The notes under the pieces are model-generated. The model was not told the origin of the DNA. It was given only the letters and a program-made list of their open reading frames with translations, and did no database searches. Below are positions 53,308 to 63,800 of a stretch of 64,000 nt of DNA, one piece after another; the first letter of the stretch is position 1; every line of letters starts with the position of its first letter. This stretch comes from Oceanospirillaceae bacterium (GTDB taxonomy: Bacteria; Pseudomonadota; Gammaproteobacteria; Pseudomonadales; Balneatricaceae): the NCBI GenBank assembly GCA_013215505.1, contig JABSQZ010000015.1, positions 93,047 to 157,046 on the forward strand, written 5' to 3'. The translations under genes and the position numbers were made by a program.

Positions 53308-55221
53308 ATGTCTGAAGTAAATTTCAAAAGACGCCAGTTTGTTACTGGATTGACATTAGGGGGGGTGATAGCCGGCTTTGGATTAAGTTCAGGCAGGCTC
53401 TTTGGGGCCCCTAAGATGAATCGCCAACCGGAGCTATTACGGGGTAATTCTTTTAATTTAAGTATTGGCGAGCAGGCGGTTAACTTTACCGGTAGACCGC
53501 GCATAGCCACAACGGTGAATAATTCTCTTCCGGCGCCTATTTTGCGTTTTAAGCAAGGTGAAAGAATTAACATCAATGTCGCGAATAATTTATCTACCTC
53601 GAGTTCTATCCACTGGCACGGCCTGATACTGCCTAGCAACATGGATGGGGTCCCAGGTATTTCCTTTGACGGCATCAAAGCGAAACAGAACTTCCAGTAC
53701 CAGTTTGACGCTGTGCAGTCTGGCACTTATTGGTACCACAGTCACTCTGGTTTTCAGGAGCAGACCGGGGTTTATGGCGCCATCATCATCGATCCGATTG
53801 AACCTGAACCTTTTAGCTATGATCGGGATTACGTAGTAATGCTCTCTGACTGGAGTGATGAAAATCCCCATGATATTTACGCAAAACTGAAGAAGCTCAG
53901 CCACTACTATAACTTTAATGAGCGCACGGCCTCTAATCTATGGAGCGAAATTAAAGAGAAAGGGGTTAAAAAAACCTGGGGCGCCAGAGAGATGTGGAAT
54001 CAGATGCGCATGAGTGATACCGATATATCTGATGTCACAGGTTACAGCTATACATTTCTGATGAATGGTGAAACCCCTTCGCAAGGCTGGAAAGGGTTAT
54101 TTAAGCGCGGCGAAAAGATCCGTTTGCGTTTCATAAACGGCTCGGCAATGACCTTTTTCGACATTAGAATTCCCGGCTTAAAAATGACCGTGGTGGCCGC
54201 CGATGGTCAATATGTACAGCCGGTTTCCGTCGATGAATTTCGCATCGGGGTGGCCGAGACTTATGACGTTATTGTCGAGCCAAGCACCGATAGCGCCTAC
54301 TCTGTATTCGCCCAAGCCATCGACCGCTCTGGCTATGCACGGGGCACTTTGACTCCGGACTTAGGTTTACAGGCACAAGTACCGGAGATGGACCCGGTGC
54401 CTGTTCTAACCCACCAGGATATGGGGATGAGCATGGCCGGTATGAACATGGCGGGTATGTCTGGCATGGATCACTCGAAAATGAACATGGGTGGGATGAG
54501 TGGCAGTGCAGCCATGGATCATTCAAAAATGAATATGGGTGGGATGAAGATGGCCGGTATGGCTGGCATGGATCACTCGAAAATGAATATGGGTGCTATG
54601 AGCGGCAATGCAGCTATGGATCATTCCAAAATGAACATGGGTGGCACGAATATGGCGGGTATGTCAGGCATGGATCACTCAAAAATGAACATGACTGCGA
54701 ATCCAGCTCTGGCTCATGCAGACACTGAATATGGGGCGCATGTCGATGCCAGGGCCAGTGATCCACAGTATCGACTGGATGATCCAGGGGTCGGATTACG
54801 CAATAATGGCCGACGGGTACTGACGTATGCCGACTTACGTAACTTGAACAAAACTGTGGACAAAAGAGAGCCTGAGCGTGAAATAGACCTGCATTTAACC
54901 GGCAATATGAGTCGTTATATGTGGTCAATCAACGGTGTTAAATACTCCGAGGCAGAGCCGATAAAGCTTAATTACGGTGAGCGCGTACGGATCAATTTTG
55001 TCAACGATACGATGATGAATCACCCGATGCATTTGCATGGCATGTGGAGTGAACTGGAAACAGGGGACAAGGATTACCTGCCGCGTAAACACACCATTGT
55101 GGTACAGCCTGGAGCAAAAATAAGTTATCAACTGACAGCGGATGCCATGGGTAAATGGGCATATCACTGTCACTTGCTCTACCACATGCCCGCGATGTTC
55201 CGCGAAGTTCATGTCAGTTAA
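53308..55221 (+). CDS. copA: Multicopper oxidase CopA with Met-rich repeats
   Basis: A 637-residue periplasmic cuprous oxidase. The twin-arginine signal is KRRQFVTGLTLGG. Copper sites: IHWHG, WYHSHSG, HPMHLHGMW and YHCHLLYHM (type 1 Cys flanked by His). Between domains 2 and 3 lies a methionine-rich insert with five MDHSKMNM units. It oxidises Cu(I) to the less toxic Cu(II) and stores copper. It lies between copI and copB. Confidence 0.95.
   Translation: MSEVNFKRRQFVTGLTLGGVIAGFGLSSGRLFGAPKMNRQPELLRGNSFNLSIGEQAVNFTGRPRIATTVNNSLPAPILRFKQGERININVANNLSTSSSIHWHGLILPSNMDGVPGISFDGIKAKQNFQYQFDAVQSGTYWYHSHSGFQEQTGVYGAIIIDPIEPEPFSYDRDYVVMLSDWSDENPHDIYAKLKKLSHYYNFNERTASNLWSEIKEKGVKKTWGAREMWNQMRMSDTDISDVTGYSYTFLMNGETPSQGWKGLFKRGEKIRLRFINGSAMTFFDIRIPGLKMTVVAADGQYVQPVSVDEFRIGVAETYDVIVEPSTDSAYSVFAQAIDRSGYARGTLTPDLGLQAQVPEMDPVPVLTHQDMGMSMAGMNMAGMSGMDHSKMNMGGMSGSAAMDHSKMNMGGMKMAGMAGMDHSKMNMGAMSGNAAMDHSKMNMGGTNMAGMSGMDHSKMNMTANPALAHADTEYGAHVDARASDPQYRLDDPGVGLRNNGRRVLTYADLRNLNKTVDKREPEREIDLHLTGNMSRYMWSINGVKYSEAEPIKLNYGERVRINFVNDTMMNHPMHLHGMWSELETGDKDYLPRKHTIVVQPGAKISYQLTADAMGKWAYHCHLLYHMPAMFREVHVS
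54466..54693 (+). repeat. Met-rich tandem repeat inside copA
   Basis: Five MDHSKMNM units begin at 54466, 54514, 54568, 54616 and 54670. The spacings alternate 48 and 54 bases, so the true unit is 102 bp (34 residues), with about two and a half copies. These are copper-binding methionine motifs. Confidence 0.92.
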
Positions 55222-55234
55222 CCCGGAGATTACT

Positions 55235-55942
55235 ATGAAAAAATTGCACATGGGCTGCGCTGTAATTTGCTCCATGCTATTGGCGGTTCCCGCGCAGGCG
55301 GGGGTCAATGATGATCCGTTATTATCCATGTTAAAAATCGATCAGTTAGAGCTGCGCAACGGTAGTTCAGAAGATCCCATGGCATGGGAAGTACAGGGAT
55401 GGGCAGGCTATGATCTGAATAAATTCACTTTTAAAACAAAAGGTGAAAGAGTTGACGGAAAAACTGAGAGAGCTGAACTGCAGCTACTTTACAGTAAAGC
55501 GATAGCGCCCTATTGGGATCTACAGCTGGGGGTGAAACGGGATTTTTATCCTCGCCCGGGTGAAAACTGGGCGGTGATTGGGCTGCAGGGAACTGCGCCG
55601 TATTTTTTCGAGACAGATGTCAGTTTATTTGTTGGCGAGTCGGGAAAAGCGGCACTGCGCCTGGCCTCTGAATACGAAATAATGCTCAGTCAGAAATGGG
55701 TTTTGTCTCCCTCCGCTGAATTTAATTTTTACGGCCAGAATGATAGCGAGCGCGGGACGGGATCCGGGCTCTCTGATGTCGAACTCGGCTTGCGCTTGCG
55801 CTATGAAGTGCGCCGTGAATTCGCCCCTTATGTCGGGGTCAATTGGGAGAAGAAATTTGGCAAAACGGCTGGTTTTTCCAAGGCGGAAGGCGAGTCTAGC
55901 AGCGATACTCAAATCGTTGTAGGGCTGCAAGCCTGGTTTTAG
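55235..55942 (+). CDS. copB: Copper-resistance outer-membrane protein CopB
   Basis: A 235-residue outer-membrane barrel of the CopB family. Signal peptide residues 1-22 (ending AQA). Typical stretches: AWEVQGWAGYDLNKFTFKTKGER and LGVKRDFYPRPGENWAVIGLQG, with a C-terminal aromatic (QAWF) for barrel assembly. It lacks the N-terminal Met/His-rich repeats found in Pseudomonas CopB; here they are in CopA and CopI. The start at 55235 follows CCCGGAGAT. Confidence 0.9.
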   Translation: MKKLHMGCAVICSMLLAVPAQAGVNDDPLLSMLKIDQLELRNGSSEDPMAWEVQGWAGYDLNKFTFKTKGERVDGKTERAELQLLYSKAIAPYWDLQLGVKRDFYPRPGENWAVIGLQGTAPYFFETDVSLFVGESGKAALRLASEYEIMLSQKWVLSPSAEFNFYGQNDSERGTGSGLSDVELGLRLRYEVRREFAPYVGVNWEKKFGKTAGFSKAEGESSSDTQIVVGLQAWF

Positions 55943-56196
55943 TTGGCGCTAAAAATTGCTTATTTTTTAGTTGAGGAACATGCAAATAAATTCTGCATCT
56001 GCAGTAACAATTGTTCTTGCAGGGCATGCTGAACTTGTTTGTATGTCGCCTCTTTTAGTCCTCAAGCATGTCCTGACGCCAGGGCTAAAAATTATTACAG
56101 CGCAAATGACTAACCAGCCAATACTTGCGGATAATGGACTGGATTAGCTCTTTATTGATTTTTTAAAGCAGCAGCAAAATACTTGGGAAGTCGCTA

Positions 56197-57360
56197 ATGT
56201 GGGATCCATTACACAACTGGCGCTATAATTTGGCGCTGAGCTTTTTTGAACACGACCATCGCTGGTTGCATATCATCTTGCACATGATGCTGGTGGTCAC
56301 TCCGGTATTACTGACGGCAATTATGCTCTGTAGTGTCTATCGTATTTATCGCAGTTACTATGAGCCAGTGACCATCAGTTCAGCCATAGTGTTAACCACG
56401 ACAGTGCCCGGTGTTATTCCGTTGCAACTCAGGCAATTCATCAAGAAATATACCTTAGCTAACCAGTACCTTTTAGCGGCAGGTGCCCTGCTGACACTGC
56501 CTATTACTTACGCTAATCTGGAGTTGCCAAAAAGAATTATCAATGGTGCGATTAATAAAGAAAATTTTGTCACCAGTAAAATATCCATCTCATTGAGCCA
56601 GATTGATTATTTACTGCTGTTGTGTGGAATGTTTCTTTTAGTGTTACTGGCAAATGGCATTTTAAAGTTTGTGCTCAATTATTATAAAGGCAGTGTCTCC
56701 GAGGGATTAATCAGGCGCTTGCGTTTATATTTACTGCGTCAACAGCGCCAGCCAAAGGCCAGAGCTCAGACTAACGATGTAGTGCCAGTTATTATCCAAG
56801 AGGTAGAACCAGTATGTAACTTTTCAGGTGATTCAATTGCCATTCCTCTACTGCAAGGCGGCACTGCACTGACCATTATCACTTTTATGTTAGTGCAAAA
56901 TTTGACCTTAGGCGCTGCCGCAATTACCTTATTGCCGATTCAGATTTTAATTATTCCGCGCTTTCAGCGAAAAATTAATCGCTTAGTGCAACAGCGGTTG
57001 TTATCGGTGAGAAAATTGTCGCAGCTGCTCAGCGTAACGACTCATAATAGCTACGCTGAGCAAAAACAGATCCGCGGATTTTTTAATCATTTACACGGCT
57101 TGCGGTTAAAGATATTTAAGACCAAGTATATGATGAAGGCGATCAACAACTTCATCATGAATTTAACACCGTTCTTTTTCTATACCATCGGCGGCTACTT
57201 GGTGATAGAAGGTAAGTTGTCACTGGGCGCGTTAGTGGCTTCGCTGGCATCCTATAAAGATTTAGCCTCTGCGATACGTGAATTGTTTAATTATTATCAG
57301 TCACTGCAGGACGCCAGAATCAGATACCGGGAAATAGTTCGCTTTATGCATCAACAATGA
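56197..57360 (+). CDS. Lone ABC-exporter-like transmembrane domain without ATPase
   Basis: A 387-residue membrane protein with about six helices (starting near 29-49, 62-77, 90-106, 133-160, 225-262, 305-325) and a long soluble stretch after 160, laid out like the membrane half of a type-IV ABC exporter. The ending LGALVASLASYKDLASAIRELFNYYQ is the coupling end that normally leads into the ATPase, but the protein stops at MHQQ with no Walker motif. No ATPase gene is adjacent. It lies between copB and copRS. Substrate unknown. Confidence 0.65.
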   Translation: MWDPLHNWRYNLALSFFEHDHRWLHIILHMMLVVTPVLLTAIMLCSVYRIYRSYYEPVTISSAIVLTTTVPGVIPLQLRQFIKKYTLANQYLLAAGALLTLPITYANLELPKRIINGAINKENFVTSKISISLSQIDYLLLLCGMFLLVLLANGILKFVLNYYKGSVSEGLIRRLRLYLLRQQRQPKARAQTNDVVPVIIQEVEPVCNFSGDSIAIPLLQGGTALTIITFMLVQNLTLGAAAITLLPIQILIIPRFQRKINRLVQQRLLSVRKLSQLLSVTTHNSYAEQKQIRGFFNHLHGLRLKIFKTKYMMKAINNFIMNLTPFFFYTIGGYLVIEGKLSLGALVASLASYKDLASAIRELFNYYQSLQDARIRYREIVRFMHQQ

Positions 57361-57438
57361 TCTGTGTTCCCTAATTCAGCCGCTTTATAACTGATACTAT
57401 ACGCAAATGCCGCAATCGAGATTACCCTGGAGAGCTCA

Positions 57439-58125
57439 ATGAAAATACTCATCGTTGAAGATGAAGTAAAAACCGGAGATTTTTTGCAGCAGGGGCTCAG
57501 GGAAGCCGGGTACAATCCCGACCTGGCGCGTACCGGGGTCGATGGGCTGCACTTAGCCCTGACCGAAGAAGAGTCATACCAGTTAATCATTCTGGATGTG
57601 ATGTTACCCGGAATTGACGGCTGGAACCTTTTGCAGGTATTACGTCTTAATGGTAAACAAGTACCGGTATTGTTTTTAACTGCCCGCGATCAAATTGAAG
57701 ACAGAGTCAAAGGGCTGGAGTTGGGCGCAGATGATTATTTAATCAAGCCTTTTGCTTTTACCGAGTTACTGGCGCGGGTGCGTACTTTGCTCAGACGCAC
57801 TCGCAGTTCCACGGATGCGACAGTGTTGAGGGTTGCCGACCTAGAAATTGATCTGTTGAAAAGATCGGTTACCCGAGCTGGGCAGCGTATCGAACTGACC
57901 GCAAAAGAGTTTTCGCTACTGCTATTGTTCATGCAACGCCAGGGAGAGATTCTGCCCAGGGCGCTGATCGCCTCACAGGTATGGGACATGAATTTTGATA
58001 GTGATACTAATGTCATAGAAGTGGCAATTCGGCGACTGCGCAGCAAAGTCGATGAGCCCTTTTTCCCAAAACTCATCCATACCCGTCGTGGTATGGGCTA
58101 TCTATTGGAAGATATTCAAGACTGA
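57439..58125 (+). CDS. copR: Copper-responsive OmpR-family regulator
   Basis: A 228-residue response regulator of the CusR/CopR group. The receiver has the phosphate acceptor D53 ([13 protein letters not shown]), and the winged helix DNA-binding domain follows ([36 protein letters not shown]). It probably binds the palindrome at 52693-52712. The stop overlaps the kinase start by one base. Confidence 0.92.
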   Translation: MKILIVEDEVKTGDFLQQGLREAGYNPDLARTGVDGLHLALTEEESYQLIILDVMLPGIDGWNLLQVLRLNGKQVPVLFLTARDQIEDRVKGLELGADDYLIKPFAFTELLARVRTLLRRTRSSTDATVLRVADLEIDLLKRSVTRAGQRIELTAKEFSLLLLFMQRQGEILPRALIASQVWDMNFDSDTNVIEVAIRRLRSKVDEPFFPKLIHTRRGMGYLLEDIQD

Positions 58126-59522
58126 TGAGACGTAAACTATCTTTGACCTTGCGCCTGACGGCTCTCTACGCGCTAATTTCCAGTATCGTATTGTCAGTCT
58201 TAGGACTGATCATTGTCAGCTTTTTAAAGAGCCATTTTATTGAACAAGATCGTGAAGAGTTATTGGCCAAGCAGCAATCGGTGATTAATATTGTGCGTCA
58301 AAGCCTGGTTGATAATAACCTTGAAGGTTTAACAGCGAAGCTAGATTCTGGTTTAAATGGGCACAGGGACTTGATTGTTCAAGTGCAAGATGACGCCGCG
58401 CAAACTTTGTATCTATTCCCCAGAAATTACCTGCAAACAACTGCTGCGGCTGAAGGTCTGGAGCCTGTAGATGAAAACCGGATGCTCAGCAGTGCGCAGT
58501 TTCAGCGCGATAATAATTTGCTGTCGGCTGTGGCAGTGGTTAAAAACGCAACTCAAACACTGCAGCTATTGGTGGCGATTAAAGCCAATACCCACGACTT
58601 GTTTATGTCACGTTTTCAGCGCAGCCTGATATTTTATATTGTTATAACGGCTTTGATTAGCGGCCTGCTGGGCTGGATAGTGACTAAACGCGGATTATTG
58701 CCACTGTATCTGATTAAACAACAAACCTTAGGTATTACCGCCAAACAACTGAATCAGAGAATGTCCAGTGAGCGACTGCCGATAGAGCTCTCCGACTTGA
58801 TCGTGGCGCTTAATCAAATGCTCGAGCGGCTGGATAACAGTTTCAAACGCTTATCAGAGTTTTCCAATGACATCGCCCATGAACTGCGCACCCCATTGAC
58901 TAACTTGTTGACCCAGACCCAAGTGGCTATCAGCAGACCCAGGGACAGTGATACTTATCAAAATATCCTGGCCTCTAATGCAGAAGAGCTGCAACAGTTA
59001 TCGAAAATGATTGCCGATATGTTGTTTCTTGCCAAAGCTGAACACAGTTTCGAGCTACCTTCAAACTCCGATATTGATTTAGCCACAGAAATACATGCGC
59101 TGTTCGAATTTTATGAAGCACTGGCAGAAGAGCAAAAAATATCTCTGCAGTTATCTGGCACTGGCAGTATTGTTGGCGATAGGCTGATGATCCGCAGAGC
59201 TATCAATAACTTATTATCTAACGCTATCCGCCATACACCGATAAATAGTGTGATTGAATTCAGCATAGACAGCACTGAAAATGAACTCAGCTTGAAAGTA
59301 CAAAACCCCGGTGTCACTATTCTGGCAGCCGATATTCCGTATTTATTTGAGCGCTTTTATCGCAGTAACAAAACTCGCAGCCGGCATAATACTGAGGGGA
59401 CGGGACTGGGGCTGGCAATTACGCAGGCGATAGTCAAAGCTCATAATGGTGAAATATCGGTCACTTCAGAGGCTGGGGTGACTTGCTTCACTATAGTATT
59501 CAATCGAAAAAGTATTGTCTGA
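58125..59522 (+). CDS. copS: Copper-sensing histidine kinase
   Basis: A 465-residue heavy-metal sensor kinase (CusS type). Membrane helices near 10-32 and 165-188 bracket a ~130-residue periplasmic sensor; a HAMP domain follows, then the phospho-acceptor box FSNDIAHELRTPLTNLLTQ and the ATPase boxes N (NNLLSNAIRH) and G (GTGLGLAI). It phosphorylates CopR. A short CTGTT pentamer run follows the gene (59544-59563). Confidence 0.92.
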   Translation: MRRKLSLTLRLTALYALISSIVLSVLGLIIVSFLKSHFIEQDREELLAKQQSVINIVRQSLVDNNLEGLTAKLDSGLNGHRDLIVQVQDDAAQTLYLFPRNYLQTTAAAEGLEPVDENRMLSSAQFQRDNNLLSAVAVVKNATQTLQLLVAIKANTHDLFMSRFQRSLIFYIVITALISGLLGWIVTKRGLLPLYLIKQQTLGITAKQLNQRMSSERLPIELSDLIVALNQMLERLDNSFKRLSEFSNDIAHELRTPLTNLLTQTQVAISRPRDSDTYQNILASNAEELQQLSKMIADMLFLAKAEHSFELPSNSDIDLATEIHALFEFYEALAEEQKISLQLSGTGSIVGDRLMIRRAINNLLSNAIRHTPINSVIEFSIDSTENELSLKVQNPGVTILAADIPYLFERFYRSNKTRSRHNTEGTGLGLAITQAIVKAHNGEISVTSEAGVTCFTIVFNRKSIV

Positions 59523-59665
59523 TACCGCAAGCCGTTAAAGTATCTGTTCTGTTCTGTTCTGTTTGTCAGATCATGTGCAAATAAATTTTCTTATCGACAT
59601 TTAAGCTATCTTATTTATGGATTTAATTTATTTCGACATATATAGCCTTCAACCAAACATTGCGT

Positions 59666-59839
59666 TCAGGCGGTTTTTCTTCGCTGAATATTGAACGCTT
59701 TGACTCTGTCATCTTGAAAGTACAGTTCACCATTTTGTAGCATAAGATCAATTGAGTTGCGATATTCACGCACTAACTCTAGTTCTAATCTAACTTGTTT
59801 TTCCACTGGTAACTGGGCTTTATCAGCTATGGTATTCAT
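59666..59839 (-). CDS. Small unknown protein
   Basis: A 57-residue charged helical protein starting at 59839 (MNTIADKAQLPVEKQVRLE) and continuing ELVREYRNSIDLMLQNG. The composition is protein-like and without membrane helix. The ribosome site is weak. It is convergent with copS. No family recognised. Confidence 0.5.
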   Translation of the reverse strand: MNTIADKAQLPVEKQVRLELELVREYRNSIDLMLQNGELYFQDDRVKAFNIQRRKTA

Positions 59840-59848
59840 TTTAAGCAC

Positions 59849-60815
59849 CCATCAATCTTTTATTAAATCTTTATAGAAATGCGTTAATTTTTAAACTTAA
59901 GGAACATATGATTAAGTCCAATACGTCTATGTACGTCCCAAAGGGCCGGCTTTTAGCTGACTTTGTCAGACAGTTTGATTAGGGCTAGTCACTGCGCTTC
60001 GCGCCTTGCCGGTATATTTCTAAAAACAACCCTATGAAATTCCGTTTGTTCAGAATTTATCCAAGAGTAACTCATCAATAAAAGGTTAAGAACACATATC
60101 TGGGAACACCAGAAGTCTCTATAGGTGTTGCTGTCATCTTCAGATAAGTGCTTAAAATACAGTTCGACAATTAATGGGTTTAGCGCAGAGTAATCAAGAT
60201 GGGAGCGCTAAAAAAAACCTAGAATCAATGTTAAAAATGCAACAGCCAAGACACCTTCTTTTATCAGGGTTTTTTCAATAGTTCTCTGTTTATTAATCAG
60301 CCCTTACCCATGTCTCGCAGACAAGGTTGTTTCATCCTGTCGTCTATTTATCTCATTGCTGAGACTCCATAAAATAATGACGGATAAAATGCCCTAGAAC
60401 AGTGTCACTTCAAAGAGTTATAAGTTTTGATAGATAGCGAATGACAAGGTGTATTCACCAGAGCTGTTGCCCGCAGATGCTCTGTAGGCTGTGTCAAGTG
60501 CTGCGCTGAGATTGCAGCGCGTCTGAATCGTCACAATACATTCATCACAATGACAACTAGGGTAGTTACAGAGTCATGTTTTATAGCCACTAACGAGCAC
60601 GCTTTCTGGCAACTCCTTAAACCCTGATGACTTAGTCACTCAGGAAAAGCGTGCCTATGACTGGGACCCATTAGGTTATCTACAGCGCATAGTGTGCTAA
60701 ATGAGCAAGATAATAGATAGGGAGTGAAAAGGAGGTTTATTCCAACACTGAATGTAGTGACTAAACAAGTGGAGACTATATTCATCAACAGGTTGTGAGT
60801 CACAGAGGTATAAAT
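59849..60815. other. Long intergenic region before the chemoreceptor
   Basis: Nearly 1 kb without a gene I can support. It has one clear inverted repeat (60597-60654) and otherwise short, broken frames. It may be decayed sequence. Confidence 0.5.
60597..60654. other. Inverted repeat in the intergenic region
   Basis: GCACGCTTT (60597-60605) and AAAGCGTGC (60646-60654) are perfect 9-bp arms; a small inner stem TGAC/GTCA lies at 60628-60638. A hairpin of unknown role ~160 bases before the chemoreceptor gene. Confidence 0.5.
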
Positions 60816-62675
60816 ATGAGCATTAACGTCCACCTTAGTTTTAAGGCGAAACTCAATATGGCAATAGTCATTGCTATATTGGGCTTTGCCCTGGTCACTA
60901 GTATCTCTTTAAATGCTCTGGGTAATTTGAAACAGGCCGCCAGCCGCGTCGATCATTTAAATTATAATGTTCGGTTATTAAATAATCTTCAGGTTAGTGT
61001 ATTGCAGTTGAAAGGAGGGAAAGACGCCCGCTTGTTTGCTAAATTGCAACACAAATATGCAGGGGCTCTGTCTCAGATTACAGAAGATTCAGAGGCAGAG
61101 GTTTATGAATCCATTATCGCTATTAATGCAGCACTTGCGGATTGGGTGGAGGTCAATCAACAGATGATAGCAACTGAACAGCTGATAGGCGACGATCTGA
61201 ACAGTGGCCTGCGCGGTGATGTCAGTGTTGCAATGCAGGAGTTTAACGAAAAACTTTTTGCTATCTTTAAAAAGGATTCAGCAGAGCTAAAACAGCACAT
61301 AATTACTTTTGCAGAACAACGCAGCCAGCAGAGTTTTGCGCCAATAGACGCCTCTGTGAAAGTGATAAACCAATTAGCTGAAAAGACCGGTTTCGAAGGG
61401 TATATACGGCCAAAAACAGATAAAATTGCTGTATCCATAAAGCGTCTGTCTAGGGCCATTTTCAACGCCAACAGCCAGCATAAACGCGTTCTCAGCGTCT
61501 ACAAGCAATTGGCAAGTGGGGTGAAAAAAACCACGGAAAGCTTTGATCAACAGCTTTTGGCAGCTAAGGCTAATAGTGAGCTTGTCAGTGAGCACGCTGT
61601 CGCTATGGTACTCAGTTTTAGTGTGTTGGTAGCCGTTTTAGTACTGTTTTTACTCCTAGGTACTAGCCGTAGTCTGGTCAATACTCTCTCTAGAATGTCG
61701 GCGGTATTAGCCAAACTGGCTAAAGGTGATTTGACCCAACGTACACAAATTAATCAGCGTCGTAACGACGCGTTAGATAATGTCGGCGAGTCAGTGAATG
61801 AAATGACCAAGTCGATAAATTCAGTGCTTTGCAGTGTTTCTGATACTTGTCATTATTTAGCTGAGGGGTCACGAGATTTGCGAGGTTCCTTGCAGGATAT
61901 GATCTCAGGTAATGAAAGGACCAATCTACAGGCTGATTCTATTGCCGCGGCCGTTGAGCAAATTAGTGTCACTATGTCGGGAATGTCTGAGTCCGTTAAC
62001 CGCACTTTGCAGCAATCGCAGCTTGCTGGGGAATCCGCTCAGCAAGGTGGTCGCGTTATCAATCATGCCCTGGAGAGCTTTACTAATTTAGATAAAGTAT
62101 TCGACGCCCTGAATATACAGCTCAGTGCACTGGAAAAAGAGTCTGTAAAAATTGATGGGGTGACTGATATTATTCGCTCCCTGGCAGGGCAGACCAATCT
62201 ATTAGCGTTGAACGCCGCAATAGAAGCGGCCAGAGCGGGAGATGCTGGGCGTGGTTTCTCGGTGGTCGCCACCGAAGTTCGCAACTTAGCGGAAGAGACT
62301 GTGGTATCGACCAAAAATATCGCGGACATCATCGATGCAATGAAATATTGCATCAAAGAAATTGTTAAAGAGATGAAAGTAGGTAACAGCCATGTGACGA
62401 ATGGCAGGGAATTAGCGGATCATGCCAAAGTTGCCATTACCGAGATAAAGAGGCTGTCTTTAGATGTCTCCGACCAAAGTGGCGTTTTAACCTCTAACAT
62501 TATTGAGGCGAATAACGCGACTCAGTCTATTGCTGAGAATATGGAAGAACTAGCGGCCAATGTATCGATCAATACTGAAAAGGGTCAAAGTGTGAATAGT
62601 TACGTGAATGTCGTCAGTACCCAGACCATCGAGTTATTAGCGATGATAGAGAAATTTAACTTAGCCAAAGAGTAA
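60816..62675 (+). CDS. Methyl-accepting chemotaxis protein
   Basis: A 619-residue chemoreceptor. A first membrane helix (about 15-37), a ~230-residue periplasmic helical sensor, a second helix (about 268-288) and a HAMP-like segment are followed by the signalling domain with the hairpin tip [18 protein letters not shown] and [18 protein letters not shown]. The ATG at 60816 follows AGAGGTATAA; an in-frame GTG upstream is less likely. Ligand unknown. It stands alone. Confidence 0.9.
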   Translation: MSINVHLSFKAKLNMAIVIAILGFALVTSISLNALGNLKQAASRVDHLNYNVRLLNNLQVSVLQLKGGKDARLFAKLQHKYAGALSQITEDSEAEVYESIIAINAALADWVEVNQQMIATEQLIGDDLNSGLRGDVSVAMQEFNEKLFAIFKKDSAELKQHIITFAEQRSQQSFAPIDASVKVINQLAEKTGFEGYIRPKTDKIAVSIKRLSRAIFNANSQHKRVLSVYKQLASGVKKTTESFDQQLLAAKANSELVSEHAVAMVLSFSVLVAVLVLFLLLGTSRSLVNTLSRMSAVLAKLAKGDLTQRTQINQRRNDALDNVGESVNEMTKSINSVLCSVSDTCHYLAEGSRDLRGSLQDMISGNERTNLQADSIAAAVEQISVTMSGMSESVNRTLQQSQLAGESAQQGGRVINHALESFTNLDKVFDALNIQLSALEKESVKIDGVTDIIRSLAGQTNLLALNAAIEAARAGDAGRGFSVVATEVRNLAEETVVSTKNIADIIDAMKYCIKEIVKEMKVGNSHVTNGRELADHAKVAITEIKRLSLDVSDQSGVLTSNIIEANNATQSIAENMEELAANVSINTEKGQSVNSYVNVVSTQTIELLAMIEKFNLAKE

Positions 62676-62713
62676 AGCTGTCGTTAAATGTATTTTTAAA
62701 TCCCAGCAAGAAC

Positions 62714-62742
62714 AAAAAAGCCTCTTAATCAGAGGCTTTTTT
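62714..62742. terminator. Bidirectional rho-independent terminator
   Basis: AAAAAAGCCTCT / AGAGGCTTTTTT is a perfect 12-bp stem with a 5-base loop and T-runs on both strands, between the convergent chemoreceptor and yicC genes. Confidence 0.93.
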
Positions 62743-62774
62743 GGATTGTTGTAGAAGTGATTAAAGGCAAAACA

Positions 62775-63638
62775 TCACTCGATATTCTGGATCTGCTCGC
62801 GCATCTGCTCAATCAACACTTTTAGCTCAACCGCACTGTTAGTGGTTTCAACCACTATGGCTTTAGAGGACAAGGTATTGGCTTCGCGGTTTAGCTCTTG
62901 CATTAAGAAATCTAAACGTCGGCCTATGGCGCCTTTTTGTTTTAAGATGCGCCGCACTTCCTGCACGTGAGTATCCAGGCGGTCCATCTCTTCGGCGACG
63001 TCGGCTTTTTGTGCCAGCAGTGCCACTTCTTGCTCGATACGTACCGGGTCTATTTCCAGCTGTAGATCGGCTACCCGGGTTAGTAATAGCTCGCGCTGGC
63101 CCTGGATAATCTGCGGCATTTTTTCGCGCACATCGGCGACTACCACAGCGATAGCGTCCAAGCGTTGGGTGATCAGCTCTGCCAGTTCAACTCCCTCGCG
63201 TTTGCGTCCCTCATTGAGATCATCGATGGCGCTGGCAAATAGCTGCAGCGCCACTTTTCTTACCGCATCCATATCCAGTGTGGTATCCACCATCACCCCG
63301 GGCCAGCGTAGTACTTCTAAGGTGTCGATTGGCTGTGGGTTGGCGGTCATGGCCGCGAGCTTTTCTGCGGCGCTGATCAGCTGCTGGGCGCGGCTCTCAT
63401 CGACTTGGATTCCCTGTTGCTTTTTTTCCATCTCAAAGCGCAGTGTGCAGTCGATCTTGCCGCGGCTGAGTTTCTTGCGCAGTTGTTCGCGCAGGGCGCT
63501 CTCTAGTTCACGAAAGCTCTCCGGGATGCGTAAATGTGGTTCTAAATAGCGATGATTTACCGATCTGAGCTCCCAGACCAGGCCTCCCCAACTCTGTTGC
63601 GCTTCTTGTCGGGCAAATGCTGTCATACTACGTGTCAT
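62775..63638 (-). CDS. yicC: YicC-family endoribonuclease
   Basis: A 287-residue YicC protein, the same length as in E. coli when started at the ATG at 63638 (MTRSMTAFARQEA); an ATG at 63647 adds three residues. LVWELRSVNHRYLEPHLR and the end DFLMQELNREANTL with VVETTNSAVELKVLIEQMR are family marks. It is divergent from rph, the usual neighbour in gammaproteobacteria. YicC proteins cleave RNA. Confidence 0.92.
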   Translation of the reverse strand: MTRSMTAFARQEAQQSWGGLVWELRSVNHRYLEPHLRIPESFRELESALREQLRKKLSRGKIDCTLRFEMEKKQQGIQVDESRAQQLISAAEKLAAMTANPQPIDTLEVLRWPGVMVDTTLDMDAVRKVALQLFASAIDDLNEGRKREGVELAELITQRLDAIAVVVADVREKMPQIIQGQRELLLTRVADLQLEIDPVRIEQEVALLAQKADVAEEMDRLDTHVQEVRRILKQKGAIGRRLDFLMQELNREANTLSSKAIVVETTNSAVELKVLIEQMREQIQNIE

Positions 63639-63800
63639 ATGCTTCAATCTCGATTAGAATGTGCGCACAGTTTATCAGTATGGCGCTAACAGCTCCATGC
63701 TATAGATCCGGAATCTGATTTATCCAACAATTTTGCAGGCTTTTATTGACGCTACTGCGGTTGGCTTTATCTTGTTAAGTTATAAATTAAAGGTTTTTTT

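Noticed and set aside
59544..59563. CTGTT pentamer run after copS as a member of the array family
   Set aside because: Period is 5, only about four copies, and it lacks the ACT--C pattern.
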